Assembly: GCA_016718605.1 (NCBI GenBank)
Contig: JADKCY010000002.1
Span: forward strand, 1,426,001 to 1,490,000
From: Lysobacterales bacterium
GTDB lineage: Bacteria > Pseudomonadota > Gammaproteobacteria > Xanthomonadales > Xanthomonadaceae
Reading direction: 5' to 3'
DNA: 64,000 nt
The translations under genes and the position numbers were made by a program. How positions within the stretch are numbered: the stretch's first letter is position 1; each line of letters starts with the position of its first letter. Positions 16,765 to 25,436 of the stretch are shown piece after piece. A model generated the notes under the pieces. The model was not told the origin of the DNA. It ran no database searches and worked only from the letters and a program-made list of their open reading frames with translations.

Positions 16765-17679
16765 ATGTCAACCCCGCATGGCGCGCACGCGACGAGCAGA
16801 ACGTCTCAGGCATCCCATTCAAGCGCATACTCGATTTCACCTACCCACGTGCCCAGTCCGGTGTCGACTATTTCGCAAGCCTTCGCCTACGGGCGCTTTC
16901 TTGGCGACTATCGCGAGCAGCGCGACGTGGGTGCGTTGGCGCTGGCCGAGCTCCAGCCAACGGTGCCCGAGCACGAGGTCACGCTGCACACCCATGACGA
17001 TGCCCATTTCCTGTTGTTGCTGCGAGGCAACTATCTCAGCAGCGCACGCGGCATGCCGATGATGTGCAGTACGCGCGCATTGGTCGTCAACCCTCCCGGC
17101 ACGACCCACCGTGACTGTTTCCGTGGGCTGGACGGCCTGTTTTTTACCGTGTCGATGCCCGCCGCTGTCTGGCAGCAAGCGCAATCCCTGCGGCCATTGC
17201 CAACCTCGGCTGTGAAGTTGTCGGGGTCGTCGCTCGTTCGTGCCGCGTGTTTGTGGCGCGAACTGCGTGCATGGGACACCGCCTCGCCGCTGGCTGTTGA
17301 AGGCGGGTTTGAGGAACTGCTGGATGCGGCCTCCGAACACGCTCTGGAGACCGCGCGCGAAGGCCCCGCTTGGCTGGAACGCGCCCGTGAAATCCTTGCG
17401 GATGAATGGCGGCGAACGCCTGCTTTGGCAGAGTTGGCACGCCATGTCGACGTGCATCCGGTTTACCTGGCCCGCGCCTTTCGCCGACGCTATGGATGTT
17501 CACCTGGCACATACCTGCGTCGATGCCGCATGGAGCGCGCCATCGGCATGCTCGACGACCATCGCCTGTCCCTTGCCGATGTCGCTGCGACGTGTGGCTT
17601 TGTCGACCAAGCCCACTTCACCCATGCCTTCCGCCGCGCACATCGGGTAACGCCTTCGCAGTACCGGGCCCTGACCTGA
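16765..17679 (+). CDS. AraC-family transcriptional regulator
   Basis: 304 residues from the ATG at 16765. An N-terminal cupin-like part holds TLHTHDDAHFLLLLRGNYLS and PPGTTHRDCF. The C-terminal double HTH (about 205-303) reads PALAELARHVDVHPVYLARA, RRRYGCSPGTYLRRCRMERA and LADVAATCGFVDQAHFTHAF, ending RVTPSQYRAL, all standard AraC features. The first 25-30 residues are not conserved in character, and a GTG near 16849 or 16861 is also possible as start. It lies upstream of the serine hydrolase on the same strand and might regulate it. Confidence 0.85.
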   Translation: MSTPHGAHATSRTSQASHSSAYSISPTHVPSPVSTISQAFAYGRFLGDYREQRDVGALALAELQPTVPEHEVTLHTHDDAHFLLLLRGNYLSSARGMPMMCSTRALVVNPPGTTHRDCFRGLDGLFFTVSMPAAVWQQAQSLRPLPTSAVKLSGSSLVRAACLWRELRAWDTASPLAVEGGFEELLDAASEHALETAREGPAWLERAREILADEWRRTPALAELARHVDVHPVYLARAFRRRYGCSPGTYLRRCRMERAIGMLDDHRLSLADVAATCGFVDQAHFTHAFRRAHRVTPSQYRALT

Positions 17680-17777
17680 CCAACCAGCGGCCGGACCGGA
17701 TGATCATGGTTTGCTGCGTACAAGCCAACACGCCAGCCACTTGCTAGGGTGGACACTTCGATCCTCTGGAGTTGTCC

Positions 17778-18824
17778 ATGCGCGCTTTCTTCGCCGTATC
17801 ACTGATTGCACTGACACTTGCCTTCGCAGCACAGGCAAACGATGCGCGCTTTGATTCCTTGACTCGCGCCGTCGAGGCCGGCGAGTACCAACAGATCACC
17901 AGCGTGCTGATTGCCCACAATGGTGAGCTTGTCTACGAGCACTATTTCGACAAAGAGGGCGCCGAAGCGCGGCGCAATACGCGCTCGGCAACCAAGACCG
18001 TCGCCGGCATGCTGGCAGGTTTGGCGATAGCCGACGGCAAGCTCCCGGGCGTTGAGGCGCCAATCCTGTCCTATCTTCGCCCGGCGCGCGCGATACAAAA
18101 CGACGATCCACGCAAAGCGCAGATCACGGTCGAGGATCTGATGACGATGTCATCGCGGCTGGAATGCGACGACGAGAACCCATTCTCCCGTGGCAACGAG
18201 GAGCGCATGTACCTGATCGAGGATTGGGTGCAGTTCTATCTCGACCTGCCCGTGCAGGGCTTCCCGGCGTGGATGCCGACTCCCGAGAAGTCACCCTTCG
18301 GCCGCAGCTTCCGCTATTGCACGGCAGGCGTGACGACCTTGGGCGCGGTCATCCAATCAGCGGTTGGTGAACCGTTGGACGCCTACGCCCAGCGCCGCTT
18401 GTTCGGGCCCCTCGGCATCTCGGGTGCAACGTGGCAATACTCTCCGCTTGGCCTTGCGCAGGCTGGCGGCGGTTTGGGCTTGCGAAGTCGCGATCTGATG
18501 ACCTTGGGCCAGTTGTATCTGGATGGCGGAAAATCCAAGGGCAAACAGATTGTTCCAGCCGCATGGGTCGAATCGTCAATCTCCGCCCATGCGCGGCCCA
18601 ACGACGACATGGATTACGGCTACCTGTTCTGGTTGATGCGCTTCCCGGGAAAAGACGGCGCCGTCTGGAAGTCGTATTCGATGAACGGCACCGGCGGCAA
18701 CAGCGTACAAATATTCCCCGAGCAGCGCGTTGTTGTGGTCATCACCACGACGAACTACAACGTAAGTCAGCCGCACATGCTCACTGCCAAGCTCCTGATG
18801 GAGCAAATCCTGACGAAGTTCTGA
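17778..18824 (+). CDS. secreted serine hydrolase, class C beta-lactamase/esterase fold
   Basis: 348 residues with a signal peptide ending AAQA. The nucleophile motif S-x-x-K is SATK at residues 70-73. The Tyr motif is YCT at about 180-182, where beta-lactamases have Y-x-N, and the third box is in MNGTGGN in place of K-T-G. Such proteins are usually periplasmic or secreted esterases or D-amino-acid peptidases, not true beta-lactamases; the altered boxes support that. The ATG at 17778 follows GGAG at 17768-17771. The stop at 18824 directly touches the remnant described next. Confidence 0.9.
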   Translation: MRAFFAVSLIALTLAFAAQANDARFDSLTRAVEAGEYQQITSVLIAHNGELVYEHYFDKEGAEARRNTRSATKTVAGMLAGLAIADGKLPGVEAPILSYLRPARAIQNDDPRKAQITVEDLMTMSSRLECDDENPFSRGNEERMYLIEDWVQFYLDLPVQGFPAWMPTPEKSPFGRSFRYCTAGVTTLGAVIQSAVGEPLDAYAQRRLFGPLGISGATWQYSPLGLAQAGGGLGLRSRDLMTLGQLYLDGGKSKGKQIVPAAWVESSISAHARPNDDMDYGYLFWLMRFPGKDGAVWKSYSMNGTGGNSVQIFPEQRVVVVITTTNYNVSQPHMLTAKLLMEQILTKF

Positions 18825-18977
18825 CCAGCGGCGCCAGCATCACGGTGCCGGCTGACACGGTCGAGCGTGACCCCGACAACAACATCGCCAGCGATACCGA
18901 TGCGGTGCTGCTGTTTTGGTGTGTTTGCCAACGGCTTTGAGGGACAGTCGAGGGCCATCGCGGTGCCGAGAGAGTAG
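18821..18977 (+). pseudogene. C-terminal remnant of a DUF11-type secreted protein ending in FANGFEG
   Basis: Starting within the last codons of the hydrolase gene, one frame reads TSGASITVPADTVERD, PDNNIASDTDAVLLF. Dropping one T from the run TTTT at 18914-18917 continues it as GVFANGFEGQSRAIAVPRE and a TAG at 18975. The NNIASDTD text matches the end of DUF11 repeats (the gene at 54919 has NNSATDTD), and FANGFEG is the F-x-x-G-F-E signature. It is a tail left from a deleted gene. From 18978 to 19153 nothing further is seen. Confidence 0.7.
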
Positions 18978-19153
18978 ACGAAGAGACCAACCCCGATCAC
19001 GCGCCGCACAGGCGCGTGATCGGGAATCTGCCCTCACGATTGCACTTGATGCGGAACCGTCTACGTCGGCGGGCAAGTATGTCTTGCCATTCATACCGTC
19101 GATGCATCGCTGCCAGAGTGCTTACCGCGAGCGATCTGTTATCCGTGCTTCTC

Positions 19154-20455
19154 TCACAACCGGCCATTGTTCAGCACGTCTTTCAGTGACTCGTCATCAA
19201 GCTCCCTATCCGGAGTGACTGTCGGAACGTGTCTGCCTTGAAGATCCGCCATCAAGCCAGAGGTCAAGGCCAACGAATACTCCGCGTTGATCGTGAGGGT
19301 CTCGTTCGCGGTCGTCAGCCCGGCCGTTGACTGGCCGACGGTCTTGAAGCGCCCCTTGACCGCAATGGCCACGGCTTCGCAGGAGCTGCCGCACCCTGGG
19401 CCCAGCGCGAACACGGTATTAGTGTTCGCAACGTTCGGAACGGCCTCCCAACGGACCATGTCTTCGTCCTGCAACCGAACCGCCTGTGCATCAATGCTCA
19501 CCACAAACGAATTGCCCTGCGAATTGGTGAATTGCATGTGTGGACCATCCCCCAACAACGGCGCTAGCGCAGCGAACTGCACAAACACGTCGCCGCCGAA
19601 ATTGTCGGTTAGGTTGACCAACCAGCTCTTAGCCTCAGGCTTCGTCAAACACGCATGCGCCCTTCGGACGTATGCTTCTGCGGCGCCATCGTCGGGCGTG
19701 CCCGGCAAATCCAGCCGCCATCGTGACCCCGCCAAGTGCACACACGAAGGAAGCACGACATCGCTTCCTGCTGGCTGGTCGGAGCGAAAAATGTAGTGTG
19801 CATTACCGGGCAGGGAGCTGACCAGCAAACTGATCGCGGTCGGCAAGGGGTCAACATCCATCGGCGCCCGCAAGGACAGCGCAGCCTTTTCCTCTGCCAG
19901 ATCCCAGTCGACTTCGTCGCTGCGGTAGTAGAGCTGGCGAACTTGGCTCAACAATGCAGAGAATCGCTGACGCACAGAGCGTTGCTCCGTGCCGAGTTTG
20001 GACTGCTGAATCGGCCCAAGCTTGATGACGACGGCGGCTTCTCCTGGATAGAAGGCCAGCCTTACGTCGCGTCCTTGTGCTCCGATCCAGCTGCTGTTGG
20101 TGCAGTGCTTCACAACCCCCACAACCTCGCATACCGTAGGCAGTGGACGTGCAATGGGATGCCCATTGGCGTCAAACACATGGATCCACACGTTGAAGTC
20201 TGCCGAGCTCGCAGTCGCGGTCGCGGAAACGCGGAGCCAGCCGCCTTCTACCAAGTCCTTGGCAACATGGGTGAACACTAACCCAGAAGACAGGTCGAAG
20301 CGCCCGTCTTTCAGACGCTGTCCCTGCCAGCCAGCATGCGCGACGTCCTGCCACTCCGGCACGGTTGGCGGGACAGCGCTCGTGGCATCGTTCCCCCTGC
20401 TCGCACACGCCATCATGAACGGTGCGAGGAGCGCTATGCCGAGTGCTCGAATCAT
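19154..20455 (-). CDS. S41-peptidase-like lipoprotein
   Basis: 433 residues from the ATG at 20455. The lipobox PFMMAC makes Cys 17 the lipid anchor. The open frame reaches 20746, but the extra residues lack any signal and precede the lipoprotein start. The second half has the order of a tail-specific (S41) protease core: SWLVNLTDNFGGDVFVQFAA, then FALGPGCGSSCEAVAIAVKG with a likely nucleophile Ser and a Lys about ten residues on, then VGQSTAGLTT. The exact catalytic residues would need an alignment. An N-terminal beta domain (WLRVSATATASSADFNVWIH) comes first. It is probably a periplasmic peptidase-fold protein, perhaps with altered activity. Confidence 0.7.
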   Translation of the reverse strand: MIRALGIALLAPFMMACASRGNDATSAVPPTVPEWQDVAHAGWQGQRLKDGRFDLSSGLVFTHVAKDLVEGGWLRVSATATASSADFNVWIHVFDANGHPIARPLPTVCEVVGVVKHCTNSSWIGAQGRDVRLAFYPGEAAVVIKLGPIQQSKLGTEQRSVRQRFSALLSQVRQLYYRSDEVDWDLAEEKAALSLRAPMDVDPLPTAISLLVSSLPGNAHYIFRSDQPAGSDVVLPSCVHLAGSRWRLDLPGTPDDGAAEAYVRRAHACLTKPEAKSWLVNLTDNFGGDVFVQFAALAPLLGDGPHMQFTNSQGNSFVVSIDAQAVRLQDEDMVRWEAVPNVANTNTVFALGPGCGSSCEAVAIAVKGRFKTVGQSTAGLTTANETLTINAEYSLALTSGLMADLQGRHVPTVTPDRELDDESLKDVLNNGRL

Positions 20456-20622
20456 GATTTTACTCAATGCCTCGGTCCCAAGGTCGACGCCCCCCAATAC
20501 CCCCAGCAATACCCCCAAAGAAACGCGCTGTAGTGACGTCAGGTGAATCGTCCTGAAGCAACCTTTCACCGGATGACCTTTGCGAACCGCGGTCTCCACG
20601 AAACATCTGGCATTTCTTGAAC

Positions 20623-20934
20623 TCAGGAAGTCTTCCAGAAAACACTCCATTGCATGGACTTGGGGTCCTCTGCCCGCGCGCCTGACCCCGTCAACACTTC
20701 CAATTGACTCAAAAACCTCATCGCCGCCTCGCGATCCGTGCTGCACATATCGGGCTTGGGGCGCAATGAGGCGCAGACGGCGGGGCGATCGGGCTGACCG
20801 AAAAGTTGGCAGCGCAGTTGGTCGTCGAGTTGGATGCAGGGCATGCCCGCAGGTTTGCCGTGGGGCATGCCTGGAATGGGGCTGCTGATGCTCGGCGCGA
20901 TGCAGCAGGCGGCGCAGTGGGCGCGGCAGTCCAT
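20623..20934 (-). CDS. YkgJ-type cysteine cluster protein
   Basis: 103 residues. CRAHCAACC at the N-terminus, CIQLDDQLRCQLF in the middle and PAVCASL further on form the cysteine cluster of the YkgJ/UPF0153 group, thought to bind a metal (zinc or an iron-sulfur centre). The exact role is not known. It starts 16 bases after the stop of aroE and is surely in the same transcript. Confidence 0.85.
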   Translation of the reverse strand: MDCRAHCAACCIAPSISSPIPGMPHGKPAGMPCIQLDDQLRCQLFGQPDRPAVCASLRPKPDMCSTDREAAMRFLSQLEVLTGSGARAEDPKSMQWSVFWKTS

Positions 20935-20949
20935 GCGACTGACGGGCGA

Positions 20950-21792
20950 TCAGTCGGCGCTGATCAACGCGTCTTGCTTGGCGCGCAGGGTGGCGTAGAC
21001 GCCATCGGTTTGCGGTCGCACGCCATGCCAGCGCAGGAAGCTCTCGGCGGCTTGCTCGACCAACATGCCGAGACCATCGACCGCATGGTCGCAGTTGCCT
21101 GCTTTGGCCCAGGACAGGAAAGGAATGGCGGCTTTGCCATAACTCAGGTCAACCGCCAGGCAGCGCGGCGACAGCAGCGAGAAAGGCAGATCCATGACCG
21201 TGGTCTGATGCCCGGCGGCGGTGGCGTTGATGATCAGTTCGAAGTCGCCCAACGCGGCGAGGTCTTCCCAATAACGCGACTTGACGCGATCCGGCTCGCC
21301 GACGGCATCGACCAGTTCGTCCGCGCGCGCGGCGGTGCGATTGACGATGATCAGCTCGGCGACACCCGCTTCGAGCATGGCTGGCACGACGCCGCGCGCC
21401 GCACCACCCGCTCCGAGCATCAGACAGCGACGGCCGCGGAGATCAAGGCGTTCGCGTTCGGTGAGGTCAACGATCAGACCAACGCCGTCGGTATTGCACC
21501 CCATCCAGCCATCGTCCTGCCACATCAAGGTGTTGACTGCGCCGACATGGAAGGCGTACTCGCTGACTTCCTTGCACAGCGCATACGCGGCTTGCTTGTG
21601 CGGCAGCGTGATATTGGCCCCGCGGCCACCCGCCGCACGAAAGGTCGCCACGGCGGACGCGAAGTCTTCGGGTGAGGCTTCAATGGCGACGTAGTCCAGT
21701 TCGACACCGCACTGCTTGCCGAATTCGGCATGGATATACGGCGACAGGGAGTGCGCAATGGGCTGGCCGAAGACGGCGAAATGCTGACGCAT
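20950..21792 (-). CDS. aroE: shikimate dehydrogenase
   Basis: 280 residues. Reduces 3-dehydroshikimate to shikimate with NADPH in aromatic amino acid synthesis. The shikimate-binding serines are in HSLSPYIH (residues 14-21), the catalytic Lys is in NITLPHK (Lys 66), and GAVNTL and CNTDGVG give Asn 87 and Asp 102. The NADP loop is GAGGAARGV, followed by VNRTAARA. Two in-frame ATG codons exist; the one at 21792 has GAGGA at proper distance, the one at 21798 almost none, so 21792 was chosen. The order hemB-aroE-ykgJ on one strand points to an operon. Confidence 0.96.
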   Translation of the reverse strand: MRQHFAVFGQPIAHSLSPYIHAEFGKQCGVELDYVAIEASPEDFASAVATFRAAGGRGANITLPHKQAAYALCKEVSEYAFHVGAVNTLMWQDDGWMGCNTDGVGLIVDLTERERLDLRGRRCLMLGAGGAARGVVPAMLEAGVAELIIVNRTAARADELVDAVGEPDRVKSRYWEDLAALGDFELIINATAAGHQTTVMDLPFSLLSPRCLAVDLSYGKAAIPFLSWAKAGNCDHAVDGLGMLVEQAAESFLRWHGVRPQTDGVYATLRAKQDALISAD

Positions 21793-21847
21793 GGTCATTC
21801 CTCAACAGGGGCGGGCGGCAATGTCTGGAAACGGTGAATGTACGGGA

Positions 21848-22843
21848 TCAGTGGCTGTCACGCAGCCAGCGTGCAGCGGCCAGCGCGTAGTAGGACAAGA
21901 TGGCATCGGCCCCGGCGCGTTTGAAGCCGAGCAGCGATTCCAGCACCACGGCGCGCTCGTCCAGCCAGCCATTCTGCGCAGCCGCTTTGAGCATCGCGTA
22001 TTCGCCACTGACCTGATAGACGAACGTCGGCGCGCCGAAACGCGCCTTCACGCGCTGCAGGACATCGAGATAGGGCATGCCCGGTTTGACCATCACCATG
22101 TCGGCACCTTCGGCGAGGTCGAGTTCGACTTCGCGCAGCGCTTCGTCGCCATTGGCCGGGTCCATCTGGTACGTGTATTTGTTGCCTTTTCCGAGATTGC
22201 CCGCACTCCCCACCGCATCACGAAAGGGACCGTAGAACGCGCTGGCATATTTGGCCGAATAGGCGAGGATGCGAGTATGGATATGACCTGCCGCTTCCAG
22301 CGCGGCACGAATCGCACCGATGCGGCCATCCATCATGTCGGAAGGCGCGACGACATCGGCACCGGCGTCGGCATGCGACAGCGCCTGCTTGACCAGTACC
22401 GCGATAGTCTCGTCGTTCATCACGTAACCGTTGGCATCGATCAGGCCATCCTGGCCGTGTGTGGTGAACGGATCGAGCGCGACATCGGTGATCACACCGA
22501 GTTGCGGAAATTGCGCCTTCAGCGCCCGCACGGCGCGTTGTGCCAAGCCCTCGGGATTGAAGGCCTCTGCCGCGTCCAGCGACTTTGCCGATAGCGGCGT
22601 GACTGGAAACAAGGCGAGTGCGGGAATGCCCAGTTCAACCGCTTCCGCCGCCAGTTCCAGCAGCAGATCGATCGACAGCCGCTGCACGCCAGGCATCGAG
22701 GCGATGTCCTCGCGCTGCCCAGTGCCCTCCAGCACGAAGGTCGGCAGGATCAGATCACTGGCGGTCAGTACGTGTTCGCGCATCAGTCGTCGCGAAAAAT
22801 CATCGCGCCGCATGCGACGCAGTCGGGTGTTCGGGTAACGCAT
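21848..22843 (-). CDS. hemB: delta-aminolevulinic acid dehydratase (porphobilinogen synthase)
   Basis: 331 residues. Condenses two aminolevulinate molecules to porphobilinogen for haem. The Schiff-base lysines are in LAYSAKYASAFYG (Lys 198) and MVKPGMPYLD (Lys 253). The metal region reads DVALDPFTTHGQDG, without the three cysteines of zinc enzymes, so this is the magnesium-type form also found in Pseudomonas; that is family knowledge. The reading frame is open to 23227, but MRYPNTRLRRMRRDDFSRRL from the ATG at 22843 is the conserved start. aroE begins about 50 bases after its stop. Confidence 0.97.
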   Translation of the reverse strand: MRYPNTRLRRMRRDDFSRRLMREHVLTASDLILPTFVLEGTGQREDIASMPGVQRLSIDLLLELAAEAVELGIPALALFPVTPLSAKSLDAAEAFNPEGLAQRAVRALKAQFPQLGVITDVALDPFTTHGQDGLIDANGYVMNDETIAVLVKQALSHADAGADVVAPSDMMDGRIGAIRAALEAAGHIHTRILAYSAKYASAFYGPFRDAVGSAGNLGKGNKYTYQMDPANGDEALREVELDLAEGADMVMVKPGMPYLDVLQRVKARFGAPTFVYQVSGEYAMLKAAAQNGWLDERAVVLESLLGFKRAGADAILSYYALAAARWLRDSH

Positions 22844-22961
22844 CAGATCGCTCCGGTAGTTCCTGCCGATTCGCACATAGTGTAGGCGCAGGCCACGAGT
22901 TCGCGACTTGATCGCGCTCAGCACTGCCCCGCGCACGGATGTGCCCCGTATCCTGTGTGGC

Positions 22962-25358
22962 ATGCCGTCCGCCATTTTCACCACCATCGCCACTCTGCCG
23001 CGTAGTGCCCGTCGTGTGCTCTGGGGCTTGCTGCTGTTGGCGCTGATCAGTCTCATCGGCCCCGAAATAGCGGGCGCGGATCGAGCGTGGCGACCTGACT
23101 GGGATGCACCCTCGCAAGCACCGTCGTGGTCGCATTGGTTTGGCACCGATGCCATCGGTCGCGATGTGCTGGTGCGCAGTCTGCTGGGCCTGCGCATGTC
23201 GCTGCTGATCGGTGTGCTGGCGACCACGCTGGCCTTGCTGATCGGACTGGGCTACGGCGCGGCTGCGGGTCTGTGGGGTGGTCACCGTGAGCGCTGGATG
23301 ATGCGTTCGTTGGACGTGATCTCGGCGCTACCCTTTCTGCTCATCGTGGTGCTATTGCTGGCGCTGTTTGATCGTTCGCTGTGGCTGCTGTTGCTGGCGA
23401 TTGGCGGCTATGCGTGGATCGACCTGGCACGCCTGGTTCGCGCTGAAGCCGCGCGTCTCCGCGAGCAGCCCTTCGTGCTGGCGGCGCGCATGGCGGGCGC
23501 CGGTAGCCTCGCCTTGCTGCGCGATCATCTTCTGCCAAATCTATTGCCGCTGGCGCTGGTGTATGCAGGTGTGATTGCGGCGAACGCGATTCTGATCGAG
23601 AGCTTCCTCGGCTTTCTCGGACTGGGACTCGAGGAGCCCGCAAGCGGGCTCGGCGGCTTGCTCAGCGAGGGCGCACAGGAGCTCGATTTCGCGCCCTGGA
23701 CCTTGCTGTTTCCCGCCAGCCTGCTGGCCCTGACGCTGGCCTTGTTCCAGCATCTGGGCGATGCCCTGCGCGATGCGCTTGACCCGCGCCTGCCACACTC
23801 AGAGGGCGATCCCGAGCACCGCTCGGAATCGCCTGCCGCGCCGATGACTTTGCAGGCAGATGGCAACGATCCGAGTGCACTGCTGCAGGTGCGTGACCTG
23901 CGCATAGCGTTACCGCAGGGCGGACACGTGGGGCCGCTGTCGTTCGCAGTCGCCGCAGGCCAATGCCTCGGCGTGATGGGTGAATCCGGCTCGGGCAAAA
24001 GCCTGACCGCGCTGGCCCTGTGCGGATTGCTGCCGACGGGCCTGCAGGCCAAGGGTACGCTGCAGCTCGATGGTCACGCGCTCGCGCTGGACAGCAAGCT
24101 GGCCGCTGCGGTTCTGGCGCGCTGGCGAGGCTGTCGGATCGGGCTGGTGTTTCAGGATCCGCTGGCCAGTCTGCATCCACTGCGACGCATCGCCTCGCAA
24201 TGGCGCGAAGTCCGTCATCAGCATGGTCTGCCTGCGCAGCACGCCGACTGGCAACGCGCCCTGCAGCAAGTGGATCTGGCGCATCTGGCACACATCGCCA
24301 GCGCGTTTCCGCATCAGTTGTCCGGCGGACAGCGGCAACGGGTGATGCTCGCACTCGCTTTGGCTGCCGAACCCCGCCTGCTGGTCTGCGACGAGGCCAC
24401 CAGTGCGCTCGACAGCGAGACCCGGCGCGGCATCCTCGATCTGCTGAATCGACTGCGCCGCGAACAGGGATTGGCGCTGTTGTTCATCGGTCACGATCTG
24501 GCCGAGATGCAGGGCATCGCCGACCATGTGCAGGTGCTCAAGCAAGGACGCGTGCTGGAAGCGCAGCCGAGCGCCGCATTCTTCGATGCGCCGATCAGCG
24601 CGTACGGACGCGCACTGCTGGCCGCCACGCGTCTGCAAGGATTGCGGCCGGTGGCAACGGGTCTGGGCGATGGCGAACCGGTACTCGACGTGTGCCGCCT
24701 GAGCCTGCGCTATCCGGGGCAATCGGGGTTTGCGTTGCAGGAGGTTTCCCTGCAATTGCGGCGTGGGGAATGTCTGGCGTTGCTCGGGCGCTCGGGTAGT
24801 GGCAAGAGCAGCCTGGTACGCGCCCTGCTCGGGCTGCATGTGGGCGAACGTCACGGTGAAATTCGTCTGCACGGCAGTGTCCTGGGCGAACGCTGGACAC
24901 GCCTGCAACGACGGCAGGTGCAGATGGTGTTCCAAGACCCGTTTGCCTCGCTGGATCCACGACAAACGGTGGCAGATTTGCTGCGCGAACCGCGCCGCCT
25001 GCAGCGTTTGCGCACCTCGACCGAACAACTGCACGCCCTGCTCACGGCGGTGGGTCTGGATGGCGACGTGCTCACGCGCTTTCCGCATGCATTTTCGGGC
25101 GGGCAACGCCAGCGCATCGCCATCGCGCGGGCCTTGGCACTGGAGCCCGCGGTGTTGATCTGCGACGAAGCCGTCTCCGCATTGGATGCCATTCATCGCC
25201 AGCACCTGCTGCAGTTGCTGCAGTCATTGCAGGCCCAACGTGGATTGGCGCTGTTGTTCATCACCCACGACCCGCAGGCAGCGGCCGCCATCGCGCAACG
25301 CACGCTGCAGATGCGCGATGGTCGGATCGTGGCCGCTGAATCATGCGCGCCCGGATGA
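22962..25358 (+). CDS. peptide/oligopeptide ABC transporter fusion: permease plus two ATPases in one chain
   Basis: 798 residues. Residues 1-280 are a DppC/YejE-type permease with about five helices, the typical WFGTDAIGRDVLVRSLLGLR near the start and the EAA coupling loop (EAARLREQPFVLAARMAGAG). Residues 305-560 are the first ATPase (GESGSGKS, LSGGQRQR, LLVCDEATSALD). Residues 570-795 are the second (GRSGSGKS, FSGGQRQR, LICDEAVSALD). Both ATPases keep all motifs. The double ATPase resembles YejF, so the gene looks like yejE fused to yejF. No second permease (YejB/DppB type) and no binding protein lie nearby. The ATG at 22962 was chosen over a TTG at 22908. Confidence 0.9.
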   Translation: MPSAIFTTIATLPRSARRVLWGLLLLALISLIGPEIAGADRAWRPDWDAPSQAPSWSHWFGTDAIGRDVLVRSLLGLRMSLLIGVLATTLALLIGLGYGAAAGLWGGHRERWMMRSLDVISALPFLLIVVLLLALFDRSLWLLLLAIGGYAWIDLARLVRAEAARLREQPFVLAARMAGAGSLALLRDHLLPNLLPLALVYAGVIAANAILIESFLGFLGLGLEEPASGLGGLLSEGAQELDFAPWTLLFPASLLALTLALFQHLGDALRDALDPRLPHSEGDPEHRSESPAAPMTLQADGNDPSALLQVRDLRIALPQGGHVGPLSFAVAAGQCLGVMGESGSGKSLTALALCGLLPTGLQAKGTLQLDGHALALDSKLAAAVLARWRGCRIGLVFQDPLASLHPLRRIASQWREVRHQHGLPAQHADWQRALQQVDLAHLAHIASAFPHQLSGGQRQRVMLALALAAEPRLLVCDEATSALDSETRRGILDLLNRLRREQGLALLFIGHDLAEMQGIADHVQVLKQGRVLEAQPSAAFFDAPISAYGRALLAATRLQGLRPVATGLGDGEPVLDVCRLSLRYPGQSGFALQEVSLQLRRGECLALLGRSGSGKSSLVRALLGLHVGERHGEIRLHGSVLGERWTRLQRRQVQMVFQDPFASLDPRQTVADLLREPRRLQRLRTSTEQLHALLTAVGLDGDVLTRFPHAFSGGQRQRIAIARALALEPAVLICDEAVSALDAIHRQHLLQLLQSLQAQRGLALLFITHDPQAAAAIAQRTLQMRDGRIVAAESCAPG

Positions 25359-25436
25359 CCCCGCTTTTCCCGGGTCATCGCGAATTCTTCAAGTCGCCAG
25401 GCGCAGCCTGCGCGGCATACGCCAAGAGGCCGCAAA

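Noticed and set aside
25354..25379. Inverted repeat GATGACCC / GGGTCATC at the end of the ABC fusion gene
   Set aside because: Stem of only 8 bp, loop of 10 and no T-run; overlaps the stop codon; not convincing as a terminator.
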